Part shown: positions 57,865 to 64,000 of the stretch, in pieces | Layout of the letters: each line of letters starts with the position of its first letter | Position numbering within the stretch: position 1 is the first letter of the stretch | From: Limnanthes douglasii subsp. nivea | Lineage: Eukaryota; Streptophyta; Magnoliopsida; Brassicales; Limnanthaceae | Assembly (NCBI GenBank): GCA_036936605.1 | Contig: JAUPFV010000004.1 | Location: 185,398,807-185,462,806 of the forward strand | Length of the DNA: 64,000 nucleotides | Direction: 5' to 3' | The notes under the pieces: model-generated | What the model saw: only the letters and a program-made list of their open reading frames with translations | Told to the model about the DNA's origin: nothing | Database searches by the model: none | Translations under genes and position numbers: made by a program

Positions 57865-60100
57865 AAATATTCAAAATGACCATTAACATTTTGAAATTGA
57901 ATGTGAGAGGTTTTGGTAATGATGCAACTATGAAGAGGCTTAAATCTCGTAAAATATTCAAAAATATGACTAGGGTTACTAGATAGTTGAGATTTCATGG
58001 GAGTGCTGCAAACATTACCAATAAAATTTGAGTTTTTTTTAAAGAAGATTTCTTTGCGAAAGTAATAGAAAATCAAGATCATTTACTTCACCTTAAAGTT
58101 AGACACAATACCTTACATAAAGAATTTTAAGTCACTATTGTGTATGCAAAATATTCTAGACATCAAATGACTGCTCTATGGAATAGATTAAAAGAATTCT
58201 GTGAAGACTCTCAAGACTTGTTAGTAATGGAAGACTTCAAATCTATGTCAACTGCTGAAGAGAAATTATCTTGCTACACTCTTTGTCTGAAAAGTATGAA
58301 ATACTTCAATAACACTCTTCAGGACTGTGGGTTAGAAGATGTATGCTACTCTAGTTCTAAATATACATGAACTAATAATATGAAGTGGAAGTGCCTAAAT
58401 AAGATCCTCTTTAATGCAAGTTGGATTGACTTTTAAACAAATACCAAGGTGAAACACCTCTTTAGGACTAGGTCAGACCATAATCCTATAAGTATTACTA
58501 TATCAAAAGAAGAGGAAAAAATCAAATCATCATTTCAATTTCAAAATATGTGCCTCATGCATCATGAATTCTTAGATATGGTTATAGATAAATGGAACGA
58601 GATATTATATGGTCCTCCTATACATGTTCTTTTGCATAAGCTAAAAAGATTTTAGCAACAACTGAAAAACTTAGAACTATGATGAGTCTGATAATGTGTG
58701 ACTCAATCATTCGAATAGAAGAAGATGCCAAGTTTAAGGAAATATGTTGTGAAGATTCCAAAATCCCCCAAAGACAAAAAGACATTGCCAAAGCTAAAGC
58801 TCTTCATCTTCAGATCTTGGCAAGAGAGAAAACTTTTTGGGAGTATAAAAGTCACATAAATTGTCTTAAAATGATGATAGAAATTCTTCAAATTCACATA
58901 GTTATGTAAATAAAAGAATGAGGAGAAATAAAATTAATGGTCTATGGCTGAATGGTACGTCGAATTATGATCAAGAAGACCTAGAAATCTCTACCGTGGA
59001 TCACTTTAAAACAATATTAACTAGTCAAAACTACTCAATCTGATCATGAGGATATTGATCTAATTATTCATGAACTTATCACACGAGAGGATAATATGAA
59101 TCTTATGATATTACCAACAAGGGAGGATATTTACGCTACTGTTATGTCTCTTAGTCCCAACAGTGTTGCACGGGTTGATGGCTTCAATGCCAAATTCTCA
59201 GCATTTGCTGGACCATTATTAGAACGGACCTATGCGAGTCTATTGCATCTTTTTTTCAAGAGTTATCCTATTCCTACAAGAATTTATTCCACAACTATTT
59301 GTCTAATACTTAAAGTGGATCACCCTAAAGCTTGGAATTATTTCATGCCAATTAGTATTTGTACAAGCTCAATAGGATTCTCTCTAAAACCTTAAACAAA
59401 ATTTTATATGCTTTGCTTCAAAAAAGTATCTCCAATGAGCAATGAGGATTTCTTAAGGAACACAATATTCATGCCAATATCCTCTTTGCTCATAAATTAG
59501 CTTCTGATTTGAACAGAAAGGTAAGAGGTATAAGCATTATGTTGAAGGTGAACATATCAAAAGCCTTTAACAAATTATCATTCAAATTTATACTCAAAAT
59601 GATAGAATTATTTGGGTTTGACTAAAAGTTTTTGGACCTGATCTTAAATAATATTGACTATACAAGTTAGTTTATCTTATTCAAGAGTGTCTAATAGGTT
59701 TTTTCAAGTCTAATAAGGACGTAAGGATGTATGATTCTTTATCCTGAATCCTTTTCACTATAATAGAGGAATTCCTAATCAAGGGGCGCATGAGAGTATT
59801 TGAAAATAATCAGGAGTTGAGATACAAATCTAGAAGCTATATGGACATACCTTTTTAGCATTTACCGATGACCTCTTAATTTTTGCAAATGGATTTTCTT
59901 AAGAGACTAAGGTACTTATCAAAATTTCTCAAGATAAATTATCAATAAAAAGAGAATAATTATATATACATTTGCCAAAATGCCAACATGTAGAACTAAA
60001 TTGTTGGAATATTTGATTGGATTCAATCATAGTCTACTTACTCTCAAATACCTTGGAATATCAGTTAATACCATCAACAAAAAAACAACTATGATTGATG
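57865..60100 (+). pseudogene. LINE-3, degenerate plant L1-type ORF2
   Basis: The start LKLNVRGFGNDATMKRLKSR (about 57890-57950) corresponds to the endonuclease beginning WNVRGLG. LVMEDFKSM stands where GDFN is expected, and RSDHNPISI near 58470 is the SDHxP block. The RT part has EDIYATVMSLSP, FLKEHNIHANILFAHKLA, MLKVNISKAFNKLSFKFIL and LAFTDDLLIF near 59857, where the FADD box is FTDD. Stops and shifts are abundant. It ends where a Tat-like LTR begins near 60110. Confidence 0.75.
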
Positions 60101-60619
60101 AGGTCGGATAATTTTGACACTACTGCTTACCCATATTCGAAGGGCAGTTCGGACTGAACCATTACCATGAGAAAAGGAACAAGGTAAAATTAGTGGAACG
60201 TGACTAAGCTAGGTGCTGGTCATTTCATATCTTTGGCTAATGGGTTCTTAAACTTAACCTAAGACCACAATACGGCCCAAAAGACCCATGGGTCATTAAT
60301 TAAGTATAAGTACCCCAACTACTTTCATTAATGAGGGTGATCAGAATTTAGTACAAGCATACACCTTAATTATCTCTCTACATTTGATCATAAACCTTGA
60401 ATTGTCAAAACACTTTACAAAATTACCCTCAATCAGAAATAGTCCACATTAATGATGACCTTGTGATAAAGATAAGAAATAAAATTATTGAATGAGACCT
60501 TAAAATTTTATCTTTTATCGGATGACTAACTTTAATCAAGTTTATCATGCCGCCAAATCTTTACATAATGAAGTTATAATACTCCATGGGATTTACTCAT
60601 CTCAAGCACCGCATTGTAT

Positions 60620-60923
60620 ACTTTTGGAACCAGATTGAGTACTTTCAGTGTGAAGACTCGATGATGTGTCACTTGTTTCCTTTTATCTTTCAAGATGGTT
60701 CTTTGGTATGGTTCTACCAAATGCCGAGAGACTTGGTCTAACATTCCATCAGTTAGGAAAACGTTTCATATCATGTTTCACTTTGAATAAGGAAATAAGA
60801 CGCCCAAAACAATCAAAGAGGGAACACATACGCATCTTGGAAAATAAAGTTAATGGAAATTCCGGAAAAGGTCCCCATACCAATGTTCCCATGGTAGTGC
60901 TCACCACGTATATGACCTGGTAA
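60620..60923 (+). pseudogene. Tat-E gag fragment
   Basis: One frame reads MMCHLFPFIFQDGSLVWFYQ and another LTFHQLGKRFISCFTLNKEI, together matching the Retrotrans_gag pattern (FPxxLKGxAxxWFxxLP then SFxxLxxxFxxxF). A frameshift separates them near 60735. Confidence 0.65.
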
Positions 60924-61439
60924 ATCACCCGGCATTGACCGTGTAAATGTCAACATTTGTAAGTAGATTAAAGACTCAAATTTCATGGCCAATCCGGGAA
61001 GGATGAATTTTTACCCAATGGTGTGAAATCAAAACAAGAGGTGCGAGTACCACCGAGATCATAGGCACAGGACGAACGAGTGCTGGGTGTTAGATGTTGA
61101 GATTCAGAGTTTTGTTTAAAAATGGCACTTAAGGGAGTATGATAAGAAACTGAGCGATACCAACCAAAATGACGTCACTGCATGCACACCATGCCATAAT
61201 ATTATTTAGATCAGGGCAAACGAGCTCGAGGAGACATGGAAAAACTAGAATCCATACAAAAAGAGAGAAACAATAGGAAAGAAACCTAAAACATATATAT
61301 TGACTCTCTATGGCGAAACCAGCCAAACCAAGTACACCCAAACTTTCGCAAATGATACATTCAAAATTAATTTTGAGCGTCAATACACAAGTAGTAGACC
61401 TGATCCGAGGGCACGTGGGAAGGGGGGAGAAAGAAGGAG

Positions 61440-61880
61440 GCGTTCAATGCCAACAATCGTTTTTATCGATAAAAATCTTGAAGATGTTTTCGATCTCCAC
61501 GAATATGCACTCTTGATAATGACTAACATTACAGGTTGCAATGAGCATCAGATCCTTATGGACACTAGAGTAGTGGTGAATGTGTTGTTCAACTCCGCAA
61601 AAAAGAAATTCCCATTTAGAACTATCATTTGCTCAGCCTTTCATCATGTGGTAGGTTTCAATGACCATGATACTAGGCTGATATGGACGAAGGTGTTCGA
61701 GGTACCATTTGGAGTCGGAAGATGGGCCAAAACCCACGTGACCGGGTTCGTTGCGTTCGACATACCTACCCCTTACAACCTTATTCATTGGAGGTCATGA
61801 CTATATGATTTCAGAGCAACGTCCCCCACGTATCATTAGTGTTTGAAGTACGCAATGAGTGGAGATTTACCCAAAAGGTG
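61440..61880 (+). pseudogene. Tat-E protease
   Basis: An open frame (61300-61800) contains VFDLHEYALLIMTNI, then QILMDTRVVVNVLFNSA, VVGFNDHDTRLIWTKVFEVP, and TGFVAFDIPTPYNLIHWRS. This is the plant gypsy protease layout (LVDTGSSADVLF, then VVDxPSPYNAILGRP). The active site DTG reads DTR. The continuation NVPHVSLVFEVRNEW is in a shifted frame. Confidence 0.75.
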
Positions 61881-61949
61881 ACTCGTGAAAATTTGGCCGA
61901 ATCCCTAAAAGAATCAACCCGAGGTTAACAACCGAAGTATGAATCTGAT

Positions 61950-62631
61950 TTTTGTGAGCCTAAAATATGAGAGAAAACCATGATAATTTTTTATTTTTCT
62001 ATTTTATATTATATTTTTTAAGTTCACTATCGTTTGCATGTATTTCAACCAGTTATTTAGCTCACTACCATTGTAACTGATAATTTATAATAGATAAGTC
62101 TCAATCATATGTTTCGCCATCATAAATGGAAAATTTAAAATATAGCATATAGATAAATCTTTAAAGCAGAAGAAATATTACACACAAGAAGGATTCAAAA
62201 TATGAGATATGAGGTACCATGCGCCTTCAAATGGGGTAACAAAACCATATCACAAGAAAAACTAAAAAAAGACCACACATGCAAACATACATCCTTAATA
62301 ACCACATAAAACAAATAATCCAAAAAATAATAACATGCACGAAGATTAACTATGTAATCGAGTGTTAGTCTTCAAGTTGTGATCACCATCGCGCTCCTTG
62401 ATCAGGGCCACAAGTGTACTGAAAGGCCTTACACATTATCTTTTATTGAAGACTCGGGATGAGAGAAGACTAGGTGAATATCTGTATGTGATAAAGTTCT
62501 CGGGCTGGAAGATGTCTATAAAGTGACGTCATTGCTCAGCAATTTCAAAGTTACAATCGTTAGGTCTGTGAAGACGGTTGAGAGAATATCGCAAGTACAA
62601 TGTCAACTCCCATTGAGCCTTAAAACATTTG
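61950..62631. other. No recognised feature
   Basis: AT-rich sequence between the Tat-E protease fragment and the Gypsy-3 LTR. No motif is recognised. Confidence 0.45.
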
Positions 62632-63502
62632 TGATGTGATCCTAGATGACACAAGGAGCTTAGAACATGGAAATGTGTAAGAACCAGATGAACAACTTGA
62701 AAAAGAAGATGAGCTTGAAGTTGAAGATATTCTTATTTTACCGGGTGGTCCAACAACTCGATCAAGAGAAAAATAATTTAAGAAAGCTGTTGGAGGATTG
62801 TTTAATCAACTAGAGAATCCACGTGATCAAAACAGCAAGTATGGTGGAAAAGCTTGTCAAACCACTTTGGTCTTGATTCAAGCTAATTGATTTCAACAAA
62901 TGAGAAAGTGTCTCGATTGTACTCTTTTTCCCTTGTTCAAGTTTTGTCCCAATGGGTTTTCTTGGCAAGGTTTTTAATGAGGCAATTGTTTCACTTCAGC
63001 ATTGCCCATTTGTTGAAATAAAAGCCCAAGGCCCATCTACACCAAAAGCCACGTCCTTGGAGGAGGGAAGGGTCTGATTTCCAGCTTATATCATTAATAC
63101 TTTGTAATTTCAATATTAAAGCATTTTGTTTCCAAGAAAAGCCTTAATTGTTTTAGAGGCATGCATTATGTTTCCAAGAACAGCCTTAATTGTGTTCAAG
63201 ACTAGTTCTTTCTCCTATAAAAACTATGGACTCAGAATTCTAATGGTTAGAGTATCTTTGATTTTGAAAAAACTTCTGAAGTTTTACTCTTCTCTTGTTG
63301 GTGTGTAATATCCACAAGAAAACCTGTTCTTCATTTGGTGCGTCATATCCAAAGGAAGATCAGTTGGAATATCAAAGGCCTTTCCACAACCTTTGTGTGA
63401 CCTATCAATCCACATCCTTTGATCCTTGAATCCTTTTGGGTTCCTGGTTGCAAAGTTATCCCTATCCCATTTCAGAGTGCCGATTCTAGGAGGAGTTTAT
63501 CA
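62632..63502 (+). repeat. 5' LTR of Gypsy-3
   Basis: 871 bp, TGATGTGATCC to GGAGTTTATCA, full length. It carries the CCACAACC and GATTCTAGG variants. The LTR-coded Pol tail has a stop in place of Gln near its start and another after REK, so as a 3' LTR this sequence would truncate the tail. Confidence 0.95.
63215..63224 (+). promoter_or_regulatory. TATA-like element in Gypsy LTR
   Basis: CTATAAAAAC in the middle of the LTR is the best TATA candidate. It is retained in the inverted LTR and the solo LTR, reads CTATACAAAC in the Gypsy-2 5' LTR, and is deleted from the Gypsy-1 5' LTR. Confidence 0.4.
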
Positions 63503-63504
63503 AG

Positions 63505-63516
63505 TGGTATCAGAGC
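63505..63516 (+). promoter_or_regulatory. Primer binding site of Gypsy-3
   Basis: TGGTATCAGAGC, 2 nt after the LTR, intact initiator-Met type. Confidence 0.9.
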
Positions 63517-63833
63517 AACATTCTGAAAGTTGAGTATTCTCTTTCTCATTAATTTTTCTTCATCTATTTTATATTATCAGTTTGTTTGTGAAGATTTGAG
63601 TGTTAGTGTGATGATTTCATTTTGAATCACGAAATTATGATCTATTTCACCCCAGTTATAGTTGTTTGAGATTTAAAATCGTAGAAAATCGTTTTTAGGT
63701 TCTGTCGTGAAACTTATCTCTTAATATTCTTAGGAAAACAGATTTGGATATGTTTTATGGTTTTAAATAAAATTAAGAACTTTCCAAGGACTTGTTGCTG
63801 GTGATTTGTTTTTGTTTTGTTTTGTAGAATAGG

Positions 63834-64000
63834 ATGTCTAATTCAAATGATGCAGAAAACAGTAATTTCAATAACAACAAGCTTCTAATTGAAGCTATGA
63901 CAAAGTTGATAGACACCAAGATAGATACCTTTCGCGAAGAGCTTCAATCAAACACTGACCACGAGCGGAACCGTTCACGACAAACTAGTCTAAGAAGAAA
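63834..64000 (+). CDS. Gypsy-3 gag, 5' part
   Basis: The ATG at 63834 begins MSNSNDAENSNFNNNKLL and continues open to the window edge through the Arg/Ser-rich part HERNRSRQTSLRR. It matches the Gypsy-2 start closely and includes the segment deleted from Gypsy-1. Gag forms the particle that packages element RNA. The remainder is beyond the window, so intactness is unknown. Confidence 0.85.
   Translation, partial: MSNSNDAENSNFNNNKLLIEAMTKLIDTKIDTFREELQSNTDHERNRSRQTSLRR

Larger units (their letters stand above)
60113..61950 (+). mobile_element. Tat-like Ty3/gypsy relic: LTR, gag, protease (Tat-E)
   Basis: 60113-60440 resembles the Tat-D LTR in short blocks (CATTCGAAGGGC-like, GGGTCATTAA, AAGTATAAGTACCCC). 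A gag remnant and a protease follow, and the sequence then ends without RT. It is a 3'-truncated fragment of a copy distinct from Tat-B, Tat-C and Tat-D. Confidence 0.5.
62632..64000 (+). mobile_element. Gypsy-3, 5' end of a Ty3/gypsy element
   Basis: A complete 5' LTR, PBS and the first 55 codons of gag are present; the rest lies outside the window. The left flank is CATTTG. No lesion is visible in the gag segment, so this could be the least damaged family member. Confidence 0.93.

Noticed and set aside
62632..64000. Gypsy-3 as an intact autonomous element
   Set aside because: Only the LTR, PBS and 55 gag codons are inside the window, so autonomy cannot be judged.

Overview
This window looks like AT-rich, heterochromatin-like nuclear DNA of a flowering plant, probably a dicot. 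I cannot name the species. The evidence is the mix of Ty1/copia, Ty3/gypsy and plant L1-type LINE sequences, initiator-Met primer binding sites, and Tat-type gypsy elements carrying a second RNase H and an antisense 3' ORF. I see no convincing intact host gene. Almost everything is transposable element, mostly decayed and nested.

Layout, left to right. 540-2480 is a minus-strand Tat/Athila-like gypsy relic. 2690-6115 is a copia relic. 6132-10630 is a fairly well preserved LINE (LINE-1). 10630-16735 is the 3' half of a Tat element (Tat-B): integrase, a hairpin-bearing minisatellite, a long antisense ORF and the 3' LTR. 16740-18100 is a second LINE relic. 18110-23690 is Tat-C, from LTR and PBS through gag, protease, RT and two RNase H domains to integrase. 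23690-25032 is mostly featureless but holds a 29-nt piece of organelle/bacterial-type small-subunit rRNA. 25033-30979 is Gypsy-1, whose right-hand LTR is inverted. 31576-46181 is Tat-D, a 14.6-kb element that has itself received Gypsy-2 (35149-39649, perfect 5-bp target duplication) and a solo LTR (40421-41298).

The sequences on both sides of Tat-D (31060-31570 and 46187-46400) encode the same kind of acidic degenerate peptide repeat on the minus strand. On the right they run into a minus-strand exon/intron relic at 46893-48344. I infer that Tat-D split one older gene or captured gene. 50000-50384 holds a 20-bp-unit minisatellite and an (AT)n tract. 51230-55440 is a very old Tekay/Del-like chromovirus. 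55680-56560 is a three-copy degenerate repeat. 57865-60100 is a third LINE. 60113-61950 is a Tat-like LTR/gag/protease relic. 62632-64000 is the 5' LTR, PBS and start of gag of Gypsy-3, which continues beyond the window.

The Gypsy-1/2/3 family is the youngest layer. Its LTR starts TGATGTGATCC and ends GGAGTTTATCA, is about 870 bp long, and encodes the C-terminus of Pol. The most interesting themes are the repeated Tat 3' module (pol stop, private minisatellite, convergent antisense ORF, LTR), microhomology deletions that remodelled Gypsy-1 and Gypsy-2 (one makes an in-frame gag-integrase fusion), mismatched LTR subtypes within elements, and the gene split by Tat-D. Domain names come from reading motifs by eye; no database search was run.
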